From: Aspidapion aeneum
Lineage: Eukaryota; Arthropoda; Insecta; Coleoptera; Brentidae
NCBI GenBank assembly: GCA_963576565.1
Contig: OY755044.1
Span: 53,353,783-53,417,782, forward strand
Direction: 5' to 3'
Length of the DNA: 64,000 bases
The notes below the pieces were generated by a model. That model saw only the letters and a list, made by a program, of their open reading frames with translations. It was not told where the DNA came from and did no database searches. The translations under genes and the position numbers were made by a program. Positions 1-10,463 of this stretch are shown in pieces. Every line of letters begins with the position of its first letter. The first letter of the stretch is position 1.

Positions 1-279
1 AAGTGACAAGTGACAAGTGACAAGTGAAAAGTGAAAAGTGACAAGTGACAAGTGACAAGTGACAAGTGACAAGTGACAAGTGACAAGTGACAAGTGACAA
101 GTGACAAGTGACAAGTGACAAGTGACAAGTGACAAGTGACAAGTGACAAGTGACAAGTGACAAGTGACAAGTGACAAGTGACAAGTGACAAGTGACAAGT
201 GACAAGTGACAAGTGACAAGTGACAAGTGACAAGTGACAAGTGACAAGTGACAAGTGACAAGTGACAAGTGACAAGTGA
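1..279. repeat. (AAGTGAC)n short-period satellite, about 40 copies
   Basis: A 7-bp unit AAGTGAC repeats almost without interruption from the first base. Two early units read AAGTGAA. The last units decay into AAGTGATATGTGACAG. The array probably continues upstream of the window. It codes for nothing and has no spacers, so it is not CRISPR-like. Confidence 0.98.
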
Positions 280-1985
280 TATGTGACAGAAGTAGGAGTG
301 GGGATCGCCCAACCATGAAATTATGAAATGAAGAAACAGGCGAATTAAATGTTAAGTCACCAAAGTAGTAAACGACCCAGGTGCTTCATTTAGTTCCGAA
401 ATATTTGATTTTTTGACAAAAGTATAAAGAAAAAAGGGAGATGTGATCTGAACCGCCTTACTGTAAAATTTTAATATGATGCAAGTAATTATTAATAGGA
501 TTAAAACAAGGTACCTATGTATTAGTTATTCAAATTATTTTTAAAGTTAAAACACAGAACATTATATTTTAGACATTTTTTAGGTCTGTTTAACTGAATA
601 TGAGATATATATGACTGGATGCATGAACAAAACAACTTTTTACACAACATGTTTTAAATATTTTTAAAGGTATCAGCTGACAGGTTCATGAAATCACAGT
701 ATGCTTGGGGTTAAATACCAAATGGCTCCGTATTGAGACCCACTTGCCTGGCCTGAGATTCCATCTACTGTTGATGACGCATACCAGTAGAAAGAGCTCA
801 AATTACCACATGGCTGACTCCTAGTAATCATCTGCATGACAAGAGTCAGCTAAAAATTAATATATATTGCCTCTTGTCCCTACGTATGAAATATCGAAAA
901 ATAAAAAAATATGTCTAAATTATGTACTAGAAAAGAATGTAATATTAGTCAATCTCTTTAAAATATTTTGGCTTTAAAATTCTAAAACTTTTGGGTAAGT
1001 CGAAGTAGGTAAAGCTGTAGGACCATACCTGTCTTTCCTAACTTGTTAGAACCTGAAAGAAACTTGTCTGAACGTATCTGCTAGTTAGTTGGATGGGTTA
1101 AGAACTCGGTTGGCAAACTGGTCAGAAAGTCTTGTTTTATTTTAAATGACAACTATTTGTATAATAAATTATATCTTTGGAAATTTACATTTAATTTCGC
1201 ATCTCTAATTAAAAATTCACATTGACATTTATAGTTGCACTTCTAATTAAAAATTTATATAGTCCGTTATCTTCTTCAAATCCTCGTTTTCTTAGTTCTC
1301 CGTCTATTTTATTTTGTTATTCCGTCCTCCTTCCTTGCTTCTTTCATTTTTCGTTTTGATTGTTTTCTTCTTCTTCTTCTCCTACTCCCTCTTCTTCTTT
1401 TCCTCCTTTTCATTCTTCTGCGCACAGTCCCTTTCTTGTTTGTTGGTATTGATTGATATTTTCAAAATTATAACATTGTAATTTGCAATAATATTTAATT
1501 TAATTTTAATAGAGGTAAAAGTGTTAAGTATGGTATGGTATCAAATTTAGAAATTATGTATATTGTCATATACTTTAACAGCATGGGTCGTTCGTATCAC
1601 CTTCAGATAAACCACAAACTAGATAAGCAGGCTCTTTAAATAAACTAGTTGATCTTATATTTGAAGATAGAATAATCATGTGAAACGAAACATAAAAACT
1701 CTTGTTTAGGTAAAGGTTGGACAAACAGCCCTAGAAAAGATTTTGAACAAGCTGTGCCGGAGAGTGAGAGTGAGTTCTGGGGGTTAATTTCGAGACAACA
1801 GAAGAGATTCACGTAATAACTTTCAAACAAATAAAGAAAGATTTTAAGTTGGCTCTTTATATTTCAAAAAGTTTATATTAACATATGCGTTGTATTGATT
1901 TGATATATTACAAAAATAAATGCGCTATATAAAACATTAAAACAAAGTGTTTCAAATAAAAAACTATACTTCTTAAACAATAGTG
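280..1985. other. AT-rich DNA without recognisable genes
   Basis: No coding frame of interest is seen on either strand. The only compositional feature is a pyrimidine-rich stretch at about 1323-1435 made of CTT/TCC runs. The open frame at 1645-1830 on the minus strand has no recognisable motif. Confidence 0.6.
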
Positions 1986-2038
1986 AATAATAAACAACAA
2001 GTGAAATTAAAGAAAGAAAAATAAGAAAAAAGTTTTCT

Positions 2039-2109
2039 GCTTCGGCCGGGGATCGAACCCGGGTCTCTTGCTATCTAGACAAACATTCTTACCACAGAAC
2101 CACCGAAGC
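2039..2109 (-). tRNA. tRNA-Gly-like gene, copy 1 (diverged)
   Basis: Read on the minus strand it starts GCTTCGG and ends CCGAAGC, a perfect 7-bp acceptor stem, with TGGTTC as A-box start and GGTTCGATC as B box. The anticodon loop is CTAGATA, so positions 34-36 read AGA. The D arm differs from the other five copies and one base is missing from the variable region. This is the most diverged copy and may be a pseudogene. Confidence 0.4.
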
Positions 2110-2648
2110 CACACATAAATGTTTCGGAAAACTTCCACATATGCATGCTGCGGTGTCTCAATCCAAGAACGAGAAACTCTCAGGGTATTAACTCGACCAA
2201 GTCATCCAACTAATCTCTTTAATTCTTCTTTCCCACCGTCAAAGGTATGATAACTCAAATTAGACGTAAAGAATCAACGTCTGAAAGCATGAGATCACCT
2301 TTTCGTGTGTTAAAATCTCTGATCGCAAAATGGGCGATTGCCAATATAATTATCAAATACCAAATTGCAAATAATGCAAGGACCTAAAACCCTGGATGAT
2401 AAAAGATGTATTTCAAAGGACTCTTATGAAACGTTACCGTGGGGGCACTATAGTATTGAGAGATAACTTAGGTTAACTGTAATTTTAGTAATGGTATGTT
2501 TGTTGATATTCTGTTTGGTTAGATATTTTTAGTAGTGAACTATATATAAGTATAACCTAAATTTAGTCTTCGTTTTGCCTATAGAGTATATTATAAAATT
2601 TGTATAATTAGCTTATATGTTAAGTCTAATTTGTTAATGTAAAAATAA

Positions 2649-2652
<4 letters not shown>

Positions 2653-2709
<57 letters not shown>
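2653..2709. repeat. (AT)n microsatellite
   Basis: A run of alternating A and T of about 57 bp lies between the first tRNA-like unit and the main array, preceded by AAATAAATAAAT. Confidence 0.97.
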
Positions 2710-2712
<3 letters not shown>

Positions 2713-2941
2713 GTCATAGTCCATGTTATGTTATTTTAATAAGCCTACTAAATATTAATAGAACCATATTGGTCGGGCAGTCAAATTGGAAATATTCAAT
2801 TTTTGGGTGATTTTGATATAACTTGGCATGCTGTTTAAGGACCCCCTATGAAGTTAGGAAAAAATAGTGATTTGCTCGGCGTCGCATTATAGATAGCGTC
2901 GGGACGCCCTAAAGGTGAAGATTGATAGTAACCTACTTTTT

Positions 2942-3012
2942 GCTTCGGCCGGGGATCGAACCCGGGATCTCTTGCTATCTAGGCAAACATTCTACTACTG
3001 AACCACCGAAGC
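2942..3012 (-). tRNA. tRNA-Gly-like gene, copy 2 (intact cloverleaf)
   Basis: A complete class I cloverleaf can be drawn: acceptor GCTTCGG/CCGAAGC, D arm GTTC..., anticodon stem TTTGC/GCAAG around CTAGATA, and T arm CCGGG/CCCGG around TTCGATC. The body resembles insect tRNA-Gly, but the loop positions 34-36 are AGA, which would read the serine codon UCU. There is no long variable arm as in a true tRNA-Ser. Unlike copies 3-6, the T6 run downstream is replaced by other sequence (GCAAAAAGTAGG on the minus strand). Confidence 0.55.
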
Positions 3013-3343
3013 CACACATAAATTTTCGGAAAACTTATATCTATGCAGGCCGCGTTGTCTCAATACAAGAACGAGAGACACTCAGGTATTAACTCGACCA
3101 AGTCATCCAACTGATCTCTAAATTCTTCTTTCCCACTGTCAAAGGTATGATAACTCAAATTAGACGTAAAGAATCAACGTCTGAAAGCCTGAGATCAACA
3201 TTTTCGTGTGTTAAAATTTCTGATCGCAAAATGGGCGATTTAGCCAATATAATTATTAAATACCAAATTGCAAATAATGCAAGGACCTAAAACTATAAAC
3301 AACGAGTGAAATTAAAGAAAGAAAAATAAGAAAAAAGTTTTCT

Positions 3344-3414
3344 GCCTCGGCCGGGGATCGAACCCGGGATCTCTTGCTATCTAGGCAAACATTCTACTAC
3401 TGAACCACCGAAGC
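3344..3414 (-). tRNA. tRNA-Gly-like gene, copy 3
   Basis: Same sequence as copy 2 apart from one acceptor change (plus strand GCCTCGG), which leaves a G-U wobble. On the minus strand the gene is followed by GAAAACTTTTTTC, a T6 run suitable as a Pol III terminator. A and B boxes are intact and the anticodon is AGA. Confidence 0.55.
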
Positions 3415-3566
3415 CACACATAAATTTTCGGAAAACTTATATCTATGAAAGAAGAATTTAGAGATCAGTTGGATGACTTGGTCGAGTTAATACCTGAGTG
3501 TCTCTCGTTCTTGTATTGAGACAACGCGGCCTGCATAGATATAAGTTTTCCGAAAATTTATGTGTG

Positions 3567-3637
3567 GCTTCGGTGGTTCAGTAGTAGAATGTTTGCCTAG
3601 ATAGCAAGATATCCTGGGTTCGATCCCCAGCCGAAGC
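3567..3637 (+). tRNA. tRNA-Gly-like gene, copy 4 (compensatory T-stem change)
   Basis: Acceptor GCTTCGG/CCGAAGC, anticodon loop CTAGATA with AGA. The T stem reads CTGGG/CCCAG where the other copies have CCGGG/CCCGG, so both partners of one pair changed together from C-G to T-A. A T6 run follows 12 nt after the gene. The variable region has an extra substitution (AGATATC against AGAGATC). Confidence 0.55.
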
Positions 3638-3967
3638 AGAAAACTTTTTTCTTATTTTTCTTTCTTTAATTTCACTTGTTGTTTATAATTTTAGGTCCTT
3701 GCATTATTTGCAATTTGGTATTTAATAATTATATTGGCAAAATCGCCCCTTTTGCGATCAGAAATTTTAACACACGAAAAGGTGATCTCAGGCTTTCAGA
3801 CGTTGATTCTTTACGTCTGATTTGAGTTATCATACCTTTGACAGTGGGAAAGAAGAATTTAGAGATCAGTTGGATGACTTGGTCGAGTTAATACCTGAGT
3901 GTCTCTCGTTCTTGTATTGAGACAACGCGGCCTGCATAGATATAAGTTTTCCGAAAATTTATGTGTG

Positions 3968-4038
3968 GCTTCGGTGGTTCAGTAGTAGAATGTTTGCCTA
4001 GATAGCAAGAGATCCCGGGTTCGATCCCCCGCCGAAGC
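3968..4038 (+). tRNA. tRNA-Gly-like gene, copy 5
   Basis: Identical to the consensus through the anticodon arm. The 3' strand of the T stem reads CCCCG and no longer pairs at one position. The acceptor stem is perfect and a T6 run follows. Confidence 0.5.
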
Positions 4039-4368
4039 AGAAAACTTTTTTCTTATTTTTCTTTATTTAATTTCACTTGTTGTTTATAGTTTTAGGTCCT
4101 TGCATTATTTGCAATTTGGTATTTAATAAATATATTGGCAAAATCGCCCATTTTACGATCAGAAATTTTAACACACAAAAAGGTGATCTCAGGCTTTCAG
4201 ACGTTGATTCTTTACGTCTAATTTGGGTTATCATACCTTTGACAGTGGGAAAGAAGAATTTAGAGATCAGTTGGTTGACTTGGTCGAGTTAATACCTGAG
4301 TGTCTCTCGTCCTTGTATTGAGACAACGCGGCCTGCATAAATATAAGTTTTCCGAAAATTTATGTGTG

Positions 4369-4439
4369 GCTTCGGTGGTTCAGTAGTAGAATGTTTGCCT
4401 AGATAGCAAGAGATCCCGGGTTCGATCCCCGGCCTAAGC
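4369..4439 (+). tRNA. tRNA-Gly-like gene, copy 6
   Basis: Consensus body with an intact T stem. The acceptor 3' strand reads CCTAAGC, giving one mismatch. The AGA anticodon loop and downstream T6 run are kept. Confidence 0.5.
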
Positions 4440-4527
4440 AGAAAACTTTTTTCTTATTTTTCTTTCTTTAATTTCACTTGTTGTTTATAGTTTTAGGTCC
4501 TTGCATTATTTGCAATTTGGTATTTAA

Positions 4528-6870
4528 CCTACTTTTTGTCAAATATCTCAAAAACGGTGATCTGTAGGACAATTTTGTTTTCAGTTTTATGCAGCCAGTA
4601 GATGTATCTATCTACCGCTCTATAACAATCTCAACAAATATTTTGAGTTTTTTTATTAAAAATTTTAGAAATTAAATTTTCACCAAAATTTAAATTTCTA
4701 ATTTTTAAAATTTTGGGATTATTTGCTTCCCTCGAACACAGTTTAGTGGTGATTTTGATCTCGTATAATAAGTATTGTATTTTTTGAGTTATCCTATCAC
4801 AATGTGCTTAAACTTATATATTATCTTTACACAGAACCGCGCAAAAAAATACCAATGATAGCAATATCGCGTTTTGTAAAAAAAAATTTAAAAATGCTCT
4901 TAAGATTAAATAATTTTTTTAAAGTCCTACTACTACTTTTTTTATTCTTATTTCTTGTTCAAATATTATTAAAACTTAACAAAATTATTTTAAAAAATAT
5001 TGCGGTAAATGTAAAATAGACTGGGTGTCTAATAAAAAAATTCAAACTTAAGTCATGCTATGTAAAAAAAACATTGGATTTAGGGCTCAATTTGACATCT
5101 CTTCATTTGTGTGCCTCGGATTTCTATATTTTCTGGGTGATTTTGATCCTCCAAAGGAGTTAGTTATATTAAGAAACAGGCTTTCAACAACTGTATAATT
5201 TTACAAAAATCGTGCCGGAGTTTTTATGCCAAACATACTTGAAAATAGCGCTTTTTAAAAAATTGTCGAAATTCCCAAAAATACAACATGTACCTTAAAT
5301 ATCACTTTACAAATAACAATTTTAATTCTCGAAAACGGAACCAAAATTTTTATATTTAGTAGGGGTGCCGACTCCAAAAACTAATTATTTGCTGTCAAAA
5401 TATTAATATGTTTTATGTCTCAAAATGCTTTGATTTTATATAGAACCTACAATACATTTAAATAACTGAAGCCCATAACAGGACCCACCCTAGATATTTA
5501 GGCGCCCTGGGCGAAACAGTAAATTGGCGCGCCTATACTAATACTTCTAATCCGGCTACTCTAGATGTACAATTTAGCACCTTTAGAGCTCTGATTTGGC
5601 GCCCCTATAATTAGGCGCCCCTAAGCAGAAACCCGGTTTGCCCATGTTCACTTCGGGCCATGCCCATAGACGTACTAAAGGGGTCAAAAGTTACAAAAAA
5701 TACAAATACCAAATAAATTACTGGCTGTTTTCTGCGGCTTTTGGGGTTTGCAAGTACATACAAATGTTTTCTATTTAGCTCTAGATCAGCGTGTACCTAT
5801 ATTTATTGTATGTACAATATTAGTTCTAGGGTAAAAACATTATATTAAGACAATTTTAGGAATGCTTTATATAGGCAGTAATTTTAAGGCTTTATTTGTA
5901 AAATGTTGGCATACTTCCCATAATACCTGTAATAGTGAATTTGAAATTAAGCATCGCGGAGGCCTCATCATGTTTCCTTCCAATTTGTTTGTCACCTGAG
6001 TTACTACTGATATACTTATCGACCTTAAGGCAATCCTACTCTATGCAATACCACCTCTAGGGTATTATTTCAAGTATCTCATAGTTATATGGCTTCAAGT
6101 AATTAGAAATCTGATGGCTTGGAATAAATGTGTCAAAAACAATGCAACACATTGTGTTATATCTTTTTGGTGCGTTCGTAGAGAAGAAAATCAGAATCTT
6201 TTAATAAAATTTCGCAACAAAACTTATTTAGGTTTCTTGGTAAGTTGCAGTTTTTTATAAAATTAGCGGTATTTCAAAAATATCGCTAGCGGAGTTTATT
6301 ATTTCATAAATATCTAAGTTCGTAAGTATTTCTGTTCTATTTCGATAATTATAAATTTTTGTTTTTTCTAACTAGAAAATGTTACATGACATGTTTTTAT
6401 AATCATTAGGTTCAGGTCCGGGGCTGGAGTGTTGGCCGCCTATTTTGATGCCTCTCCTGATCATAGAATTCTTTAAAATGGTTTATATATGTATATATAT
6501 AAATAAAAAACCAATCACTATTATTAATGATAACTTTTTAACTATAGCATCGATTTTAATAGGATGAATTGCACTTTGCAAATGGTGTTATTAATTTTTT
6601 AATAAATTTTTCGTTTTGTTGTACGCATTTGGCTGCCCTCATATAACAAACCTTAGGTGACTGCGTCATTGATGGCCTTACCCTCAGACAAAATAGTTTT
6701 TTGGATTATAATAATTTATCAAAGTTTCATAGGAAGTAAAAAAAAATATTATTATATGGTAAAAATACACTTTCTTCGGAAATTAGCAAACAATCTATGA
6801 GCCTAAAAATTTGTGATGGATTTCTTGTTTGCTTTTTTAATTCTGCTTGCATTTCTTTGCTTATGAATTC
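4528..6870. other. Degraded intergenic DNA
   Basis: No coding region is recognised. A short block at about 5490-5640 is relatively rich in GGCGCCC-type motifs (GGCGCCCTGGGCG, GGCGCCCCT). The frame at 4804-5019 is a lysine/leucine-rich chance ORF in AT-rich DNA. Confidence 0.5.
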
Positions 6871-6879
6871 CTTATTAAT

Positions 6880-8060
6880 GAACTGCTTTTAATGAACAAA
6901 AATGCATCATGGTTAACATCGATAGGGAGTAAAAATTACTCGCAACTAAAAATAGCGATCCTTCATAAAGATACAAATATTAATTAGTCGGCCATCTTTG
7001 ATTTAAAAATTGACGAAAGTTGCTATGGTGATGCTCAAAGAGCAATAGATTCTCACTATGATACTTTTCAATTAATTGAAATCGGTTTAGTTTTCATGAA
7101 TTTGTGAGGAAATGCAGACAGAATTAGGCAATCGTATAGTTTGTGAAACATTTTTGCTCTATCAATGGTTAAAATAAAAATTAATATTTTCGAAACTGCT
7201 AAGGCAATTTTAATGATTTAAGTTTTGTTCTGTGTGGCGGATAAAGAGCTTTTTCTCGAATTAAAAAAAAACGAATAGTTTCTCGAAGCATAAGAATAAA
7301 CAAACCTCTTTGAAAGGTTAAGTTTGATTCTGACCGCCATCTTGAATTTTAAGAAGGTGATACATTTCGATGGGAACCTTTAAAGCGCAATTAATTTTTG
7401 CCTTGATACTTTTTATTTGAGGAAAATCGGTTTAGTAATAATTAATTTATTAGGAAATGAATGGAGACAGAATTGAAATCTGTACAATAAAGGTTAAAAC
7501 AAAAATTAATTTTTTTGGAACAATCCAACTGATTTTAGTAATGCGTACCTCGTCCGTGCGTGGCAGAAATAGGATTTTTTTATAAATAAAAAAAAAACTA
7601 AAGAAAGATCTGGAACATAAAAATAAAAAAGTGTGTGTGCTTAAGACCACACGGCAGAAGTGTAAACTTCAACAACGCGAAATTAACAATACTGACCTTC
7701 ATCTGCATCATCTATCGCTCGCTGAATGTTCCTCTCGCAGTTAGTCACCTCGAGCCGACTTCACCCGAATGAGCGTTACATAGCCGAGCCTGACGGCTCA
7801 GTTCAATTCACTACCCACAAAAACTGCTAAACGCGCCTAAAGAAGTTTACACTTCAACAAGCAAATTTAAAGGGTTTAGCATGATTTTGTGCTCTATCTT
7901 GTAATTTCAAGATTGCAAATAAATTATTTTTTCTTAAAATCCTGATTAATTTCCTGCGAACATCAGCTTTTTTCAATAAAATCGGTAGCATAGTTCAAGT
8001 GTTATAACGAAAAATTTTTTCGTTTTTTTTTGCTTCACCCGACATTTTAATAAACTGGAT
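6880..8060. repeat. Diverged copy of the CTGGGTGGGCC foldback family
   Basis: Phrases such as GGAAATGAATGGAGACAGAATT, the CGTGCGTGGCAGAAAT block and the closing AGTT.CAA.TGTTATAACGAAAAA match the better preserved element at 56622-57755 and a second copy ending near 45022. This copy is decayed at its ends and carries the short inverted-repeat element at 7657-7855. Confidence 0.6.
7657..7855. mobile_element. MITE-like insert with GAAGTGTAAACTTC ends
   Basis: GAAGTGTAAACTTC at 7657-7670 is matched by its reverse complement GAAGTTTACACTTC at 7842-7855. The roughly 170 bp between them are noticeably more GC-rich than the surroundings (CTCGAGCCGACTTCACCCG region) and lack coding sequence. The terminal repeats are short and I could not define a target duplication, so the element's limits are uncertain. 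Confidence 0.45.
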
Positions 8061-9160
8061 GATAGTATGTGGTCAGCACCCCCTAGTCATAGATCTACAG
8101 CAAGTTAATAAGAGTAATGACTTGTTTTTATGGGATTTCAAAGATTCTCTAAAAATAGCTATTTTTGGGGGCAAATGGCATGAAAACTTCAATATGGTTT
8201 TTGGAGATTTACACAAATTTTAAATGCTTGTTCTTTGGGAAAGTAAATTCTTTTGGAGGAACAAAATCACCCGGGAAATATAACAATCCAATGGACATGA
8301 ATGAAGAGGTGCCAAAATTGACTCAAAATTCAAGGATTTTCAAAGTGTCATTTCTCGTGTTTGGATTAAATTCCCAAACTCCCTGACTGTTTTTTTTGAA
8401 CTGCAATATATTTTTTTTAATTTTCTTTAAATTCTTAAACATAATAATAAAAACTTAAGAAAAAAATAGTTCAAAATAAAGTGTAGTAAAAACATGTTTT
8501 TGTTATGAGCGAAATCCATGGATTTTATAAAAAAACTGACTTGACCAAATTCAAAAATTTTTTGCATCATTTCCTGCGAGTGAAAAGTCTAAGTTATAAT
8601 ATATTCTTATAGGCAGACTAAAAAGGAACTTTAGTTTGTAACCAAACCCAAAATCACCCTTAAAACCACTTTACCGCTTCTGATAAACCAAAACTAAGGA
8701 AAAATACAAAAATTTAAATTTTGATAAAAACTAAATTTAACAATTTTTATTTAATGGAACTTAATCAAGCGTCTAAAGTGTAATACCTTGTTAGAAAGGC
8801 ACACTCATTGTCTGCCTGAAAGTGAAATTAGAACTGTCCTATCTAATGTAGTTATAAAGTTATTTCCGAAAATCTGGATCAATGTCACATCACATTTAAA
8901 AGCGCATATATTACGACGCCGGAAAAAAAATATGATTTTTGTAAATGTCTTCATAACTTTATTAATCGTACCAATTTATATCAAAATCACCACAACTTCG
9001 GAAATTCTGCCCAACCATATATATAGATATAGAAAAATCTTAAAATATTTTTATTCTTAATTGTATTACTATGTAAAAATAAACAAATAAGAAATTATAT
9101 TGGTGTTCTTACTATGAACCTAGTCCAAGTAGCTAGTACTAAAAATTCAAAAAGAAACAA
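8061..9160. other. AT-rich DNA, no gene recognised
   Basis: Open frames at 8165-8386 and 8788-9060 show no motif, splice context or similarity I can name. Nothing else structured is seen. Confidence 0.5.
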
Positions 9161-9163
9161 ACG

Positions 9164-9168
9164 ATATA

Positions 9169-9238
<70 letters not shown>
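9164..9238. repeat. (TA)n microsatellite
   Basis: About 75 bp of alternating T and A with one early G. The minus-strand open frame crossing it is an Ile-Tyr artefact of this repeat. Confidence 0.97.
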
Positions 9239-9240
<2 letters not shown>

Positions 9241-9639
9241 TATAAAAAGAATTGAAATCTTTAAGTTGTGAATATTACGGGCTTTAAACTTAATGACTAG
9301 GTGGACACTTAAAGCATTATAACCACTTTCAAGTAACCCACTGTTTGGGTGACTAAAATAAAGTCCTGTAACAAGCACCAGATAGCATGTTACAGACTGC
9401 TGGATACTTGTGTGTACAAGATGTCCGTCCAGTAACAAGAAAATGGTTAGTTGACAATTTAAAACATTTAAGAGATTTGGCTTGAAAGCAAAGCAACAAA
9501 AAAAAAAGAAGTAATGTGATAATTACTGCCTCGAATGAAATATTCTGTGACATAACCAAAAAAATGCCCACGTTTTCGTCTTATGGGGATTTACATGGAA
9601 AAAGTGGCCCAGAACCCGTATAGTATACCTACTTGCACT

Positions 9640-10180
9640 CTCAGAAACTTCGAGTTAGTTTTTAGTCAGTTTAGGTCACATCCGGTTCTCTTAAAGTTAC
9701 TTCCGGTAAAGTTTATTCGTTCGTTTTTGTAAATTCTGGTCACTTTTGATTGACTTCCCGTCACTTCCAATGCAGTATCACTCACTTCCGGTTCAGTTTC
9801 ACACACATGTCCGGTTACGTACAGTCACTTCTAGATAGTTTTAGATCATGTCTAGCTCAATTTAAGCAGGTTCAGATTAGGTTAGGTGTGGCTAGGTTTT
9901 ATTTTAGTCACTTCTGGCCACTTTTAGCCATTTCGGGACACTAACGGTTTACTTTTAGTTACTTCAAATTTACTTTTAGTCACTTTCGGTCATTTTGGGT
10001 CACTTCGGCTTCACTTTAAGTTACTTCCGGGTAAATTTTTATTTACTTCCATCCGTTTTTGTAATTTTTGGTCCCTTTCAATTGTCTTTCCTTCACTTTC
10101 GGTTCAGTTTCACTTACTTCTGGTCTCTTAAGGACTTTAACGGTGACTTTTAAGACAATTCCGTTCAGTTTTGTAAAAGC
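9640..10180. repeat. Degenerate CACTTCCGGT-type dispersed repeat
   Basis: Variants of (T)CACTTCCGGTTCAGTTT and CACTTTTGGTCA recur irregularly about every 15-40 bp for half a kilobase. The period is too loose for a simple satellite. It looks like an old tandem array eroded by mutation. The frames at 9750-9944 and 10068-10298 are translations of it. Confidence 0.6.
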
Positions 10181-10463
10181 TATAAAAAAAACAAATTTTA
10201 AAAAACATTTTGTAGATCGACAACGAGGCGTTTGCGGACCTATATTTATGGGAAATTTTAGTCTTAAAAAAAGCCAAATAATTACTCCTCATTTGTAGGT
10301 GGGTCTAAGAAACATTAACATATATGGAATTATTATATTAAATTGACCGGCATCATATAAATCTGGAAAGGCTTTGGAGCTTTTAAATAAGAGCCAGATG
10401 GTATTTTAAGCTTTTGTTATAATACAACATATTATATAAATCTGCAAGCATATTAATACTAAT

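Larger units (their letters stand above)
1986..4527. repeat. Array of ~401-bp units, each with a tRNA-like gene, in a head-to-head arrangement
   Basis: The same unit recurs six times. Three copies are on the minus strand (tRNA-like parts at 2039, 2942, 3344) and three on the plus strand (3567, 3968, 4369). Spacing is 402 bp between the second and third copies and exactly 401 bp among the plus copies. The first copy is separated from the rest by about 550 bp that include an (AT)n tract. Besides the tRNA, the unit holds a conserved spacer containing GACAGTGGGAAAGAAGAATT and TGCATTATTTGCAATTTGG. The two orientations meet near 3447. Open frames across the array, such as 4077-4292, are spacer sequence and not genes. 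Confidence 0.9.

Noticed and set aside
1..279. CRISPR-like array
   Set aside because: The repeat is 7 bp and directly tandem with no spacers, in a eukaryotic context.
9139..9438. Minus-strand open frame with a long Ile-Tyr repeat, also at 29530-29871
   Set aside because: It is the translation of (TA)n microsatellites. No domain or conserved flank supports a protein.
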